The notes below the pieces were generated by a model. The model was not told the DNA's origin. It saw nothing but the letters and a program-made list of their open reading frames with translations, and did no database searches. A stretch of 64,000 bases of DNA, taken from contig NC_084929.1 in NCBI RefSeq assembly GCF_958298935.1, positions 5,766,001-5,830,000 of the forward strand, written 5' to 3'. The position numbers and the translations under genes were made by a program. The stretch is from Phragmites australis. Taxonomy: Eukaryota; Streptophyta; Magnoliopsida; Poales; Poaceae. This document shows positions 11,586 to 22,619 of this stretch, one piece after another. Every line of letters begins with the position of its first letter. The first letter of the stretch is position 1.

Positions 11586-11957
11586 CTAGTACCTTCTGGG
11601 CTTGGAAGGCTGTGAGGTTTTTTCCTTCCTGAAAATCCCGCAGAACATGCAGCGCGCAACCTTGGGTGAAGGCGGATCCAGAGCAGGCGGAACATGTCGA
11701 GTACGGAAGGCCTGGTTGCCATCGTTGGATTCGCCGCGCTCTTTGCCATCGCTGCCCCTACCCTGCTGCACCATTCCAATGGACTCAACACTACGGGAAT
11801 GCCTCAGCTCTTTGAACTCTAAGCTGTCCTCCCCTGCCTTGCCAGTTGCCCCATGATCCCTCTGGCTCTGATCTGTAGAGGGAAGCCTCCCATCCCAAAC
11901 CAAACCTGATGAACCAGACCTCCTGAATGTTTGAGAAGATCTCTGCAGCTCTGCCAT
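11586..11957 (-). CDS. MAPK kinase substrate-like protein (DUF4666 type), intact
   Basis: A single uninterrupted 123-codon frame from ATG 11957 to the stop at 11586. The N-terminus reads MAELQRSSQTFRRSGSSG followed by LVWD, and near the C-terminus it has PALDPPSPKVARCMFCGIF ending in a basic tail. This conserved start, the PALDPPSP block and the Cys/Phe motif match the small plant family that includes the Arabidopsis MAPK kinase substrate protein At1g80180; members are about 110-140 residues. The middle is Ser- and charge-rich and probably disordered; the Ser-Pro sites fit MAPK phosphorylation. A TATA motif lies about 115 bp upstream of the ATG. It is single-exon and shows no lesions. Assignment is by motif recall, not by a search; the function is from the family. 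Confidence 0.85.
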   Translation of the reverse strand: MAELQRSSQTFRRSGSSGLVWDGRLPSTDQSQRDHGATGKAGEDSLEFKELRHSRSVESIGMVQQGRGSDGKERGESNDGNQAFRTRHVPPALDPPSPKVARCMFCGIFRKEKTSQPSKPRRY

Positions 11958-12070
11958 CTCCCCCTCTCCTTCCTATCTTTCACTCTCTCCGCGTGTGGGT
12001 GTGTGTACACCTAGGAGTCCTATGGGGTATCAAAAGGACTGCAATGGGGAGGAAGTGGTGGCCCAAACCA

Positions 12071-12079
12071 ATATATACA
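12071..12079 (-). promoter_or_regulatory. TATA box of the 11586-11957 gene
   Basis: TATATA on the minus strand, about 115 bp upstream of the ATG at 11957, with no competing TATA closer to the start. This predicts a 5' UTR of roughly 80 nt. The transcription start itself cannot be seen. Confidence 0.5.
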
Positions 12080-13069
12080 TGCATATAGAGGAAGGGTAAC
12101 CATAACAAATTTCAGGATGAGTCAGATGATGGTGACAAGTGGGGAGGGCTTAGAATTTTGGGTGATTGTAAGGCATGTCTGCGCTAAACATTGACATCAA
12201 GCTATATATGGACTAAAAGGAAACGGGGCCCTCTGTCTGCTTAGTGATTATACAAGTGTTGTATTTAAGAGCTTACACAAGTGGTACTGGTTGAAACATT
12301 CCCCTTTTGGTCGTGTTGTATTTAAAAGCTAACCGAATATTAGTTATTAGTCTACAGCATATTAACATTAAAGGCAGTAGAAGCAGCAAATATGAAATAT
12401 CCTTACACACAATTTCGTTTAACAAAATCAACAGCCACGATTAAATGGTGGTGCAAAAGTGGCAAAGATTGGATATGACTTGCAATGAGCTGAGGATGTT
12501 ATTTAGCATCAATGCATTATTTTTCACCATTAAAAAAATGCACACGCTTGTTAACAATTTCATGCATGCAAAATCATTATCTTACGAACATGATAAGATC
12601 AACAAACTATCATAATTCATAGCAGAAGGCAGTAAGGCAGACAAGGTTAATTCTTGCATGTAGAGAAGATGATGTGATATAAGAGCAGACCTACGCAAAG
12701 ATGGTTAATGACTGTTCCACAAAGTGAATGGATGGTATCCAAGAGTGTAACAAAGGTTCACCTCCAGCGAGCGCCAATTTACAGATAAGAATTTAGTAAC
12801 ACAAAATAACAGTTGGGTTAACATCATTTACCAATCATGGCCGTATGTAAAAGTAATTCCTGAATATAGACCCCTTCTTCCTCAGTCACACTCACCATCA
12901 TATGTTAATAATTTGTCCGCAGATCGCAGAAAATTGTCAACGCTTTCTATGCTCTTTCACCGAAGTGCTTCCAAGTTGCTTGCTATGTTAACAAAAATAG
13001 CTGTCACTGACATCATTCTGACCAAGTTCACCATGTTGTAGTTTTACATATGCACTTGCTACAGCTTGA
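12080..13069. other. Intergenic DNA
   Basis: Promoter-distal DNA of the minus-strand gene at 11.6-12.0 kb and the 3' flank of the CCCH pseudogene. No coding, repeat boundary or RNA gene was recognised. Confidence 0.4.
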
Positions 13070-15522
13070 TTCCCTTACCAACAGGGTCCTACCCTTGGCC
13101 TTGAGAAGCTCACTCAGAGATTTGGGCCCCTCAAAATCATTTCAGAAGGATCTCCCATGAGGCACGCGGACAGTGGGATGACTAAAACTTGATTTTGATC
13201 AGCACTTCTCTTCTTTTATCTGAGCAAGGGTCTTTGGACCGGTAAAATCTTCAGGGTCATCAAGGTGCTTCGCATTTGCGGTAGTAGATTTAGACGATTT
13301 ACAAGAACGAACATGGTGTTGTTTTCTTCCACTTTTCTTCTTCTCTCCTCTGGAGGTTGCACATACAAGTGACCAAGAACAATCTCCCATCAACGAATAT
13401 TGCATGCGACGAGTTGGTATTGTCCCAATCTCTTCGGAACCATTCCTGGGTTCATGAACACAACATCTCTTGATGCGACCATTCTTGCCCTTGGCATCTT
13501 TTCTCTTCTCAGGTCTTCGCTTTGAGATGCGTCCAAACTGAGTGTGCTGACGATCAAAGCTAGCATCTGAGCCCATTAAGTTTCTAGGATCAAAGAATCT
13601 TTTGCCACACTCTTCAGAAGTGGACTTTACAAGCTTTATTCTATCATGAGGTATATATCCCAATGTGGCCACACAATCACACCCTTGAACTCGTTCAAGA
13701 TGAGCAAGAAACAGCCACGTGGATCATCAAAGCCACACAGTCCTTGTTCATGGTATTCTGCATCATGATAATCCAGACGATGAACAACCGGATCTCCAAT
13801 GTAATATTTCACATGAAGCACCTCAGGGTCTCTTTCTTGTGCCAATTGATGCTCAAGATCAATCTTGTTAGAGACTCCATCATCCACTAGCACAAAAAAT
13901 CCAGGGGAGGAATCACGCCATTCATCTTGTTCTGCATATTCCATTGTTGAATCTCCTGAACTCTAATCAGAGGGCGGTGTGGAGCTTTTCATGTATCCAA
14001 CTGTATCAACTGATGTTTCAGGTGCATTAGAAATAGCTCCATTAAATTCAGGACTGCTTGACTCTGGAACTCCTTTCGAGTGGTGTTTCTTTATGTGGTC
14101 AGGGCTGCCTTGACAAGGATTAGCAAGAGCAACTTTCAATGATTCAATCATCTTATCTCCAGCAGAATTTCCATTTTCTGCAAGATTAGAAGTGGCAGCT
14201 TCAGAACAAATTCTGACATCGCTGCAAGTTCGAGGCTCATGTAGGAAGGGACAATTGTCACCTTTTTTACAGTACGACTAGTAGTAGAAGTAACAAGGAT
14301 TAGCTGTCTTGATAGAAGCAGAAGCATTTGGTAGAAGTGGATCTGACAAGGGTTTGGTTCTGTTTAAGCTTTCCAATGGCTGCAACATAAGGACATAATG
14401 AGATAACAAGCATCAACAGAACAACAATGATAGAATGTCTAGAAATAATGCCATACAAAATTACATAACCAAGAAAACTAATGAGAAGCAAAGGTTCAGC
14501 AAGTAAGTGAAAACAATTCATGGCATAAAAAGGAGAATCAAGAATGTAAACCACAAACTTCAATATACTATGAACAAATTAACAAACAACTCGAACATTA
14601 TCAAGGTTATAGATAAGAAATACCGAATGGCGGCCTCCTATTCGTACATTAGGAAATGAATTAATGAACATAAACAAACACGAATAAATTGACCGCTCGG
14701 TCATCTTAACCGCCCTTCCCATCCCTGACCTCATTTTCAAACATCAGCACCACCACATGCCCATAGCAGTATAGCACAACACGAGACAGAACATGGAATT
14801 GGTCCTGTTGCTACATGTACAACCAAATTTTATTGCAGGGAATCATTGCTAACTCCAACTAACATGTTGACCCTGTGCACAGGGTAGAACCCAAGGTTGC
14901 ATCCCGCACATAAGCAGGAGTTTGCTGCTTCTTAAGAAATAATCACTCATAGGCGGTCATTTGGCCAGAGCCCTACCATTTCATCTCCCTGACAACTATT
15001 CTCCACAGAAGTACGCCACCAAAGTTATCAGAACACAAGAATGACAACGGCATCCATAGTCCTTAGCAACTAACGAAGGGCATTTCCCACGCATGCTACA
15101 CAGCAAGCACGACAACACAACACTTCATGATAATACCGAAGGGATTTAATTCAGCGGCCAGCCGGCGGTTACTCATGGGGTGGCGGAAGGTGCAGCTCGG
15201 GTTGACGCAGTTGCCCTGGAACCAGTACCAGCAGTTCCGGCCCGGTACTCGCAGCTCGGACCCTGCAACGAAAACCCCACACAAAAAGAGAGAGAATATG
15301 ATCAACCATCCAACCAACCAACGGCCACGCCACGGCGGCGCCAACCACCGCTCGCCGGAGGCGAGACAATTTAAACCTGGAAATCGGAGGATCAGGCTAG
15401 GGTTTTGCGCGGAAGAGCGCTACCTTGGTGCAGGCGAAGCGGGCAGCGAGGAACAAGACGCAGTCGGTGCTGCTCCGCTTCCACCGCGGGTCCTCCTTAT
15501 CCTCCGCCGCCGCGGCCAACAT
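13070..15522 (-). pseudogene. CCCH zinc-finger protein pseudogene (C3H17/ZC3H-like)
   Basis: Family members are plant nuclear RNA-binding-type proteins with three CCCH fingers and repeated GPKSL motifs. Exon 1 (15522-15424) ends in finger 1 (DCVLFLAARFACTK) at donor AAG|GTAGCG. Exon 2 (about 15270-15170) first continues that finger (GPSCEYR), then only a different frame gives finger 2 (NCWYWFQGNCVNPSCTFRHP); about 26 nt seem deleted between them. The main exon starts at 14379 (acceptor TTGCAG|CC). Finger 3 (CYFYY-stop-SYCKKGDNCPFLH) has an in-frame TAG near 14281, and another TAG follows at about 13967. The DEWRDSSPGFFVLVDDG region is next, with a frameshift near 13712. Tail motifs are DFTGPKTLAQIKEEK and, after a stop at 13199, DFEGPKSLSELLKAKG (13075-13135). 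Splice sites are well kept, lesions are several, so it is a decayed gene. Confidence 0.85.
14380..15170 (-). other. Large intron of the CCCH pseudogene
   Basis: Lies between finger 2 (donor probably in CCCATGA|GTAACC, near 15170) and the main exon acceptor (GCAG at 14383-14380). No open frame of the family is present and no transposon boundary was recognised. Confidence 0.55.
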
Positions 15523-16122
15523 TGCTGCCCTCTCTCTTCCGCCGCCTCTGGGGGGAAGGAGGAGGTGGCGGCGGTGCCAGAAATGGGGAGGCAGCGCCGG
15601 TAGGGCCGGATCGGTGGGTTTGGGGAGCTGCGCCGGATCAATGGCCCGCCATGTACGAGCCGCTAGTGGGTTTTTGTTTGAGCGCAGTTTAGGAAACAGT
15701 ATAAGCCGTTTGACAAGCGAGAAAAGAGAGGTGGGATAGGAAAAGTGAAATGAATGGAGGGTTACCATAAAAATTAGAAGAGAGATGGATGACTGGAATT
15801 GAATTTCAGTGATCACATCCCTTTTCCTTTCCCATTCCAACCTACATCCAAACGGCACCTACAGATTTTATATGTAGTTTTATAAAGGAAAAAATAATCT
15901 AATTTACAAACATCAACTTTTGAGTTTGTTTAATTTTCATCATCTAGTTGGTTTACTTTTTGCCATTACTGTTGAACTTACATCTCATAATTATTACAAT
16001 ACAAGTATTTAACCTCATAATGGAAGCTTTTGGATGGTCTCGCCATATTATTGCCCAACTCATACAAATCTGCGGGTCGATTGTATGAACAATAATATGT
16101 TTATAAGACCTACAAATAAAAA
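15523..16122. other. 5' flank of the CCCH pseudogene
   Basis: GC-rich to about 15650 on the 5' side of the former start codon, then AT-rich. GC-rich overlapping frames on the plus strand here look like shadows of exon 1 and its 5' UTR. No TATA box was clear. Confidence 0.35.
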
Positions 16123-16150
16123 CTAGCAGGATGGTCCGCGCAAATTGCGC
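16123..16150 (-). mobile_element. Helitron 3' terminus (candidate)
   Basis: Read on the minus strand the sequence has a short GC hairpin (GCGCAATTTGCGC), 11 nt, then CTAG followed by T. Helitrons end in a small hairpin about 10-12 nt before CTRR and insert between A and T, so this fits. The other end (TC on the minus strand) was not located. The body would extend rightward and could include the fragments at 17.7-18.0 kb. No RepHel coding was seen. Confidence 0.4.
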
Positions 16151-16550
16151 AGCTAACAAATTTATAACAACCTCATCCCATGTGACACTGTAGTGCCGCC
16201 ACCACCTTCTACCACCATCTGGGTTACCTAATCTTCATGTCATCTTTCACGATTGTCTCCAAGCCACGCAACCCCATCCCACATGATGGTCGTGCCTAAG
16301 CCATCCATAGCCATAGCCGATACAGCGCTATCGAGTGGCTGCGTCATAACTATGCTGACTTGTAAAGGCTAAACCCGAGCTTTAATCCCTATATTTTTAT
16401 CTTCCTTGCTTGTTTAAACACCTTTTTGAGTCCTGCCATAATGCGGTCGCACCATCACTAGAAAGCCACATGCTACACGATCTGCTTGTCCGAGTCGCAT
16501 CCCAGCTCATCATCCACGCCGTTACCTCTTCCTTGATGCCCCGTCACTTT

Positions 16551-16795
16551 GGGCATATTTGGATTGTTCCATGTCCAATCCTACCAAGAGTTGGCTCGCC
16601 AAAGGATCGGCAGCCGATTTTCACGCTGCTGGTACGCCTGTGCATTAGTGAGGAATTGACTTAGTGAGGGTTGGGTGACATGGCAACGATAGGTTGCGGC
16701 GAGCCAAAAGTTGGCGTCCATCTAAGCCGCGGCCAATTTGTGCTAGGCGAGCCAATATTTGAAGGGCGAGCATTGGCATTGATCCAAATGAGCCC
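16551..16795. mobile_element. MITE, hAT-like (245 bp)
   Basis: Left end GGGCATATTTGGATTG and the inverse of the right end, GGGCTCATTTGGATCAATG, form imperfect terminal inverted repeats; the interior has further inverted GGCTCGCC / GGCGAGCC pairs. No target duplication could be fixed. It has no coding capacity. Confidence 0.5.
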
Positions 16796-17683
16796 TATAT
16801 TCCTACTACTGCTAGTGAAATCTACCATCGAGCTCCTCCCCACATTGCAGCCCTTGGACTATTCTCTGCTCTACACGCAGTTGTTCACCACGAAACGGGA
16901 TTCATGCTCTCTTCATTCTTCACCAAATAGCCACCATATCTGATTTCTCTCCCGCGCCGCTGTATGGGTAGGATGTGGAGCGGTAGCACTTGTCATTGCA
17001 CTCGTCGTACTCATCCTCTTCTTCGTGGTTGCGCTATTTCCATTCCTCGATCCATGACGACATGGTTCTTCTCCGATCCATCTTCATCATGCCCGCACCG
17101 AGCCACTCGTCAGCGTGGCTGTGACATAGAGCTAGTTATTATTCTTTTTAGTCAACTCCTTCGTCGACGACTTGAGATGGGGCCTTATGAATCCGTTGAT
17201 AGGGGCGTGGTAATTTCTAGACCTTGATAGCGGAGACGGCTTATTTGAACTTTGTTTTACCGTGTAATTTTGCGTGGCTAGACTTCAATCATTTTGAGAT
17301 AAGATTGTAAGAAAGTATAAAAAGAATATGGCCAAAATATGTTCTCTATACAGATCTCTTATGAGTTTAAATTACACTCATAGATTATAAGGATGCTACT
17401 ATAAATTACTTTAGCTATAAGCAATAAGGTATGGGGTTTACTTACTGCACTTGGACTTGTCCGATAACTTCACTTATGAATCCTTCCAATTTTCACTTCA
17501 CTTATGCACACTATGAATCCTTCCAATTTTCATATTTTTATAGCGTGCAAACAGAACACCAAAATCAAGCCTGAACCTTGTGTACATCTCATACATTTTG
17601 GTATTTTGTCCATCTAATGATCTTCAATACACCTAGAATCTCCCGAAAAATCTAGCGATCAGGTCCAAGCCATCACCGTCCAC

Positions 17684-18037
17684 ATGTGGCATTCGACTTT
17701 GCCGGTGCTGATGAAGCCATCGGTGGCAGAAACTCACCAATCTGCAGCATTTGGCCATCTTTTGGACCTACTCTTCCGTCCGCAAGCTGGCTGTCAACTC
17801 CGCCGTACGCCTCCTCGGTGTCGAGAAGCACTTCTTCGGCGACGTCCAGTGGCTCGAGTGGGATACCCTCGAGTGCCGCGTCCGTCGCCCCTACCCTGTC
17901 GCTGGCCGGGCGTCCCTCCTGCCGAGCAGGGCGCTTCTCCACCGCAGCGAGCCCACGAGCAAGCCGTGGAGCTCGCCGAGGCACAATTCAAGGTGCAGAA
18001 GCGTCACGGAGGTGCCCACGCAAAGATGCAGCACTAG
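17684..18037 (+). other. Unidentified GC-rich gene-like fragment
   Basis: A GC-rich block in otherwise AT-rich DNA with several overlapping open frames. One plus-strand frame reads VEKHFFGDVQWLEWDTLECRV, which looks protein-like, but I do not recognise a family, splice signals or a promoter. It may be a captured gene fragment carried by a transposon such as the Helitron candidate upstream. The correct frame is uncertain. Confidence 0.3.
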
Positions 18038-18175
18038 ACGGAAAGGAAATGAATTAACAGATGGAAATGAGATATTAATATGAAACCGTTTGATAATACA
18101 GATGAACGATAAAAATCGTTTAAATCTATCACAATTGATGAATTATATCTCTCCTACTTTAAAAAACTATAAGAC

Positions 18176-19440
18176 ATGTTCTGTTCGCCAGTTTCCTCTT
18201 CCGGTTTCTCTACCCATCATCCATCCGTCCGTCCGATGGCTCGTTCGCTAGCCCGATCGGACGACGGTGCCTTCGTCCACACGCCTGCATTGCAAGCCCG
18301 CCCGCTCGCATCCTCCTCAGCGTCGATCGACGTACGATCCCTCGCGTCTCCTTCGCATCTCTCGATCCCTCCTCCTGATCCCCCATGCGCAGCTCCGCTA
18401 CCGCGTTCGCCGTGCTTCCTCCTGCACGCATCATCATCCGCCTCCCTGGTCGACGCATCGCGCAGCAGCACCAAACAGCAGATGGAGGTGAACCGTCGGT
18501 GGTGGCGGCGGCAGCGGCAGCGGCGGCGAATGGAACCCCCTTCCCTGCCTCGCGACAGCGCGTCACCCTTCCTCCTCCACGCCCCCCATGCATGCGCTTC
18601 CAGCTTCTCCCAGGACGCCCTTCCTCACCCGTACCAACCCCCACTCTCGATGCGGACGGCGTCACCACCCCGTGGTCGCGCCACTCGCACGTCGTTTCCA
18701 CCCCGTGATGTGCGAGAGGATTTGCCGAGTTCTTCCGCTGCGCAGAGACCGGAGGCATGTTTGTCCTCGCCACATATTTGCTCCGCAAGGCTACGGCAGC
18801 CGGATTGGGCGGTGCAGGCGCGTGAAAGGTCAGGCAGAGCACCGATGGTGGCACTTTAAGGTCTCCGCGTCACTCCAGGGCAGTCGCCATCCCAGCTCGC
18901 CCACAGATGTTATGGATGTTTCGATCAAAGGTACTACTCACCATATTTGTTTTTGACTGGTTTACGTATCTGTATTGATCGATCGTAGTTGCGTTCTGCT
19001 TGCTCTATTTAATTTTTCTCTTGCTAACGCGTCATGATCAAATCGAACTTAAATTGGTGTAAATTTCTGTGTCTATTCTTCGTTGTTTCTGATGTTTCAG
19101 GTGGCATATCCATTGGCTCAGTGGGAACTCGAGACACCTTTTGCAGTTCCATGTGAAAGGTGTTAATCCATAGTGCAACTTGCGATGGCATGATTTCGGT
19201 GAGCCTTGAGTTTGATATTCTCACGTCTTAGTTTGGCTTATAGGGTTGTATGAGTTTTCAGTTACTTCTAAATTATAATATGCCTGTTGGAAGTGTCAGA
19301 CATGATCTAACTAAGATGAGTAAATGGTAATTATTTGTGTATCCAGTGTGCTGGTTCTATCAGCGACGGCTAGGTGGACCTGATTCAGACAACATCTACT
19401 GTAACATCATCAGTCCACGAGGTAAGATTTTTCTCCTGTT
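18176..19440 (+). other. GC-rich segment with splice-like junctions
   Basis: 18180-18900 is GC-rich with long frames on both strands and Pro/Ser/Arg-rich composition, typical of a 5' UTR or non-coding exon rather than a protein. Exon-like borders follow: CAAAG|GTACTA (18931), TTTCAG|GTGGC (about 19100), TTTCG|GTGAGC (19200) and CGAG|GTAAGA (19421). This could be a spliced non-coding transcript or the 5' part of a gene whose body is missing. No product is assigned. Confidence 0.25.
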
Positions 19441-20055
19441 TATGCATGGTTTAGATTTTTTTTTAGGGTACTAATCTTATGCATTTCATAATGCATGGAT
19501 GTCTATCGAAAGTAATCAATGATCACCAATTTGTTTGATAAGATGTATATATTGTCTAGAGATAATGAATAGATGTGATTTGAGACCTGTAGAAGACAAT
19601 TCCAGTGAGATATGTGTGGCTTTCTTTCTGTAAATTGTTGAGAATGATTTATGGTAATTGGTTAAAATTAATGATCAATTTATCAATGTAAAAAATTAAG
19701 ATATATTGCAAATAATGCATTTGGTTTGTTCTCTTCTTCTAGGCATGTATTTCAATTCAAGATGCATTCAGTTTCTAATTTTCCATGGTTCCAAGGGAAG
19801 TCCTCCGAGCTTGTGGAAATAATAAAGTATTGATACACTAAATATATGGATGTTTTTTTTAAAAAGGAACATATGGATGTTTAACTATACATATTACAAA
19901 CATGCGGTTGGTATATGAAAATGGTTTCACATCCTCTTGACAAATATGTGCACTGTCATATTTCATTTCTATATGTTATGGTCCAATATGCTCAAAGACT
20001 GGTTTTGTTGTCATCTCACCATTCTGGCAAGGTAGAAAAAAAGTACATACCCAAT

Positions 20056-20395
20056 CTCACCAATCTAGACTAGTTTAGACGACTAGTTCTTACACCAGTC
20101 TAGATCAGTTTAAACCAGATTATAGACCAGTTAGACCTGTTTAGATCAGTTTAGACTAGATCCTAGACCAATTCTTAGACCAGTCTAGATCTGTTAGACC
20201 GGTTAAATCAGTTCTTAGACCAATCTAGATCAGTCTAGACCAATTAGACTAGTCTAGATCAGGTCCTAGACCAGTCTAGATCAATTCTTAGACCAATCTA
20301 GACCTGTTAGACTAGATTAGACTAGTTAGATCAATTCTTAGATCAGTCTAAACTAATTTAGACTAGTTTAGATCAGGTTCTTAGACCGGTTAGAA
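20056..20395. repeat. Degenerate TAGACCAGTC-type tandem array
   Basis: About 340 bp composed almost wholly of variants of a roughly 10-11 bp word (TTAGACCAGTC, CTAGATCAGT, TTAGACCAAT), often separated by TTCTTAGACC. Both TCTAGA and CTAGAC appear repeatedly, so partial palindromes recur. It lies in ordinary AT-rich DNA and matches no other part of the window. Confidence 0.85.
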
Positions 20396-21299
20396 TTTGC
20401 TTTTCCTACATTGAACCAAGGTCCATACATGGCCCATGCGGCCATGCTGATTGCTCACGTAGCCCATTCACGTGCCCAGTAGAAACACTCGGATGGACGT
20501 GCATGAAAACATATACCAGCAAAGTGCGGCACTCATTGCTCTTGGACCAATAACACTAGGATCATGAGACACTATTTTCTCATATGTGTTTTTGCTGTTT
20601 CTCAACCTATCTGCTAAACCAGCAAACTCAGTCGTAGAGTCTGCAATAAGAAAACCATTATCGTCAAGCATATGAATTCTATGCTCATCCTGAATTTCAA
20701 CCATGTCTAAAATAAGGAAAGCCCGTTACACTAATTTCAACCATAGTTTCAAGATTTTCTCTAGAAGGAATCTGAAATAACACTCGTTGAATAAGGAATT
20801 GTTATAATAATTCTTGCATGGCTGTTCATGTGTTATGTCACTTCTGTTTAACAAAATTTTGACATCCATTACAACGCACGATCAGATAACTAATAAAAAT
20901 ATAAATAAATAAATAAAGATGATAAGATCTTTTCCTCCCTCCTCTCTTGCTCTCCCTATCTCTTCCCTCTTATTTCAGGGGTGACCACCAATTTGATAGA
21001 AGTTCGGCCACATCAGCAGCTACAAGCAAAACCTCTCTCAAAACCACGGTTGAGGGGCTAAATGCTCTGGTTTTAATTTGACAGATGGTGAAAATTAAAT
21101 CTAGACAATAATTGAGTGATATAATTGAACTTAATCCTCATCTTTTTTTTAATTGGAATTCTATGAAATTTGCTTCAACCCCTCTTTTTTCTAAGATGCT
21201 TCAACCCCTCTTAAATGTGCTTGAAGTCTCTAAATATGCCTAAATCCATGCTGAAACCCCTCCCTTTGAAACCCAGACGAAACTTGCTGAAGCATGGGT
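20396..21299. other. Intergenic DNA between the tandem array and the MULE
   Basis: Contains an unrecognised minus-strand frame (20704-20468) with a protein-like stretch (FAGLADRLRNSKNTYEKIV) but no initiating context or partner exons, and AT-rich sequence with pyrimidine-rich blocks around 20930-20980. No feature is assigned. Confidence 0.35.
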
Positions 21300-21849
21300 A
21301 AAACTAAGAATTTTTTATTTATACTTATTTTTAATTTAAAAAAGTGTAGAAATATGCGTCTATTTTGAAAAATTACAAAAAAAACATTTATCGCTCGTTC
21401 AGTGGGTGAGAAGTTAAAATCGTTCACTGAATGAGTGATAGGTTGACGTGGCAGCCACTATGGATAGGGGAGGACATCAAAGTCACTTCTCGCCCATGTA
21501 GTGAGAGAGAAGTAATTCTTCTCTCCCACTAGACAGGAGAGAAGTACTCCCGCCTGGGTTATTTCCATCAAAACACACTTTCTTTCTGTCTTTTTTTACT
21601 TTTCGATATCTTTGAGTTCCAATTTTTTCCCCTTTATCTTACTGAAATCGAACTAATCCAAATTCAATAGGAATCAAATCAAGATTTACAATCAATATAT
21701 GGAACTACTTTGAACAATTAAAGTTCTATGAAGAGGAGAGTAGAATCCAATATTTTTATTTATAGATAAACGTATAGGGGTTATTACAAAGACCTAGTAC
21801 ATGATTTTGAATTAGAATATCGGGGATAGAACAGGTATTCTACTATGTG

Positions 21850-22460
21850 GAGCAGGGATATTTTCCTCATCTCGCATGCACTGCTTCACGCTCCTCCTCT
21901 TCTTGGCGGTGCAGGAGAGTCTGACGCCTTTGAAGTAGTTCCTCGCGCCTCTGAAGTTCATCCTTCTACCTCTTTAATTCCTCCTCCTAGAGGCAGCGTT
22001 CCTCCAACCGCCTTTGAAGCTCCTCAGTCTGCCACTTATGTTCTTGTTCCCTCCATTGACATTCCTCTTGCTGCACCTGACGTGCCTCCTGCCTCTGGTG
22101 TGCTTCCTTCATCCGGATGACATACTCTTATTTGGTTTCAGCCTCTTTGATCCATCCCCTATCGTATGGCGGCCTCACCACGTCAATCCATTGCTTGAAG
22201 CGACAAGGTTGTCATTGGTAAACGCGTAATGAGTGTAGTTCAGAATATGAAATTAGAAAGTGTGAAAGAGTGGAAAAGAGGAAAACACCATGAAATCAGA
22301 TTCTATTCCGGGACATATGATGAACCTCCTAGAAAAGGTCTTCACATAGAAATACATCATCATCCAGGCTCAATTACCACAGAGCACAATGGATGCTCAT
22401 GCCAGTGTGGTACTCTGAGGGGTTTGTTCCTCAAGAAATTCATGGCACTCTGGTAAGATG
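21850..22460 (-). pseudogene. MULE-borne GRF-finger/coiled-coil ORF remnant
   Basis: On the minus strand, from about 22460: PECHEFLEEQTP, then a part resembling a GRF-type zinc finger (VKTFSRRFIICPG), then QWIDVVRPPYDRGWIKEAE and a long Glu/Arg/Gln-rich coiled coil (RMKEAHQRQEARQVQQEEC, ELQRRLEERC) to about 21850. Several stops and frame changes interrupt it. GRF fingers bind single-stranded nucleic acid in known proteins; the role inside MULEs is unknown. Related copies occur at 34404-36193 and 36550-37015. Confidence 0.55.
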
Positions 22461-22619
22461 TAATGTTCCAATTTTGACATTAGTAAATTTATAGTAAAAT
22501 AAATAAATTAAGAAAAATAGTAATGAAGTAATTATACATAAGTGGTTAAATGAGAATTATAATTAATTTAAGGTTATCCCAAATAAATAGAAAACCAAGA
22601 AGACCTTGGGATCAAGGTT

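Noticed and set aside
15127..15739. Plus-strand frames opposite CCCH exons 1-2
   Set aside because: Overlap the minus-strand zinc-finger exons with clear splice signals; no independent homology.
18210..18859. Long frames on both strands (over 210 codons each)
   Set aside because: GC-rich sequence gives open frames in several phases; composition is Pro/Ser/Arg or Ala/Gly repeats with no recognised domain.
20468..20704. 78-codon minus-strand frame
   Set aside because: Looks protein-like in part but has no partner exons, family match or promoter; kept only as a remark.
20868..20905. Possible plus-strand Helitron end (ACGCACGATCAG then ATAACTAAT)
   Set aside because: The CTAA before T is right, but no hairpin lies upstream, so the key feature is missing.
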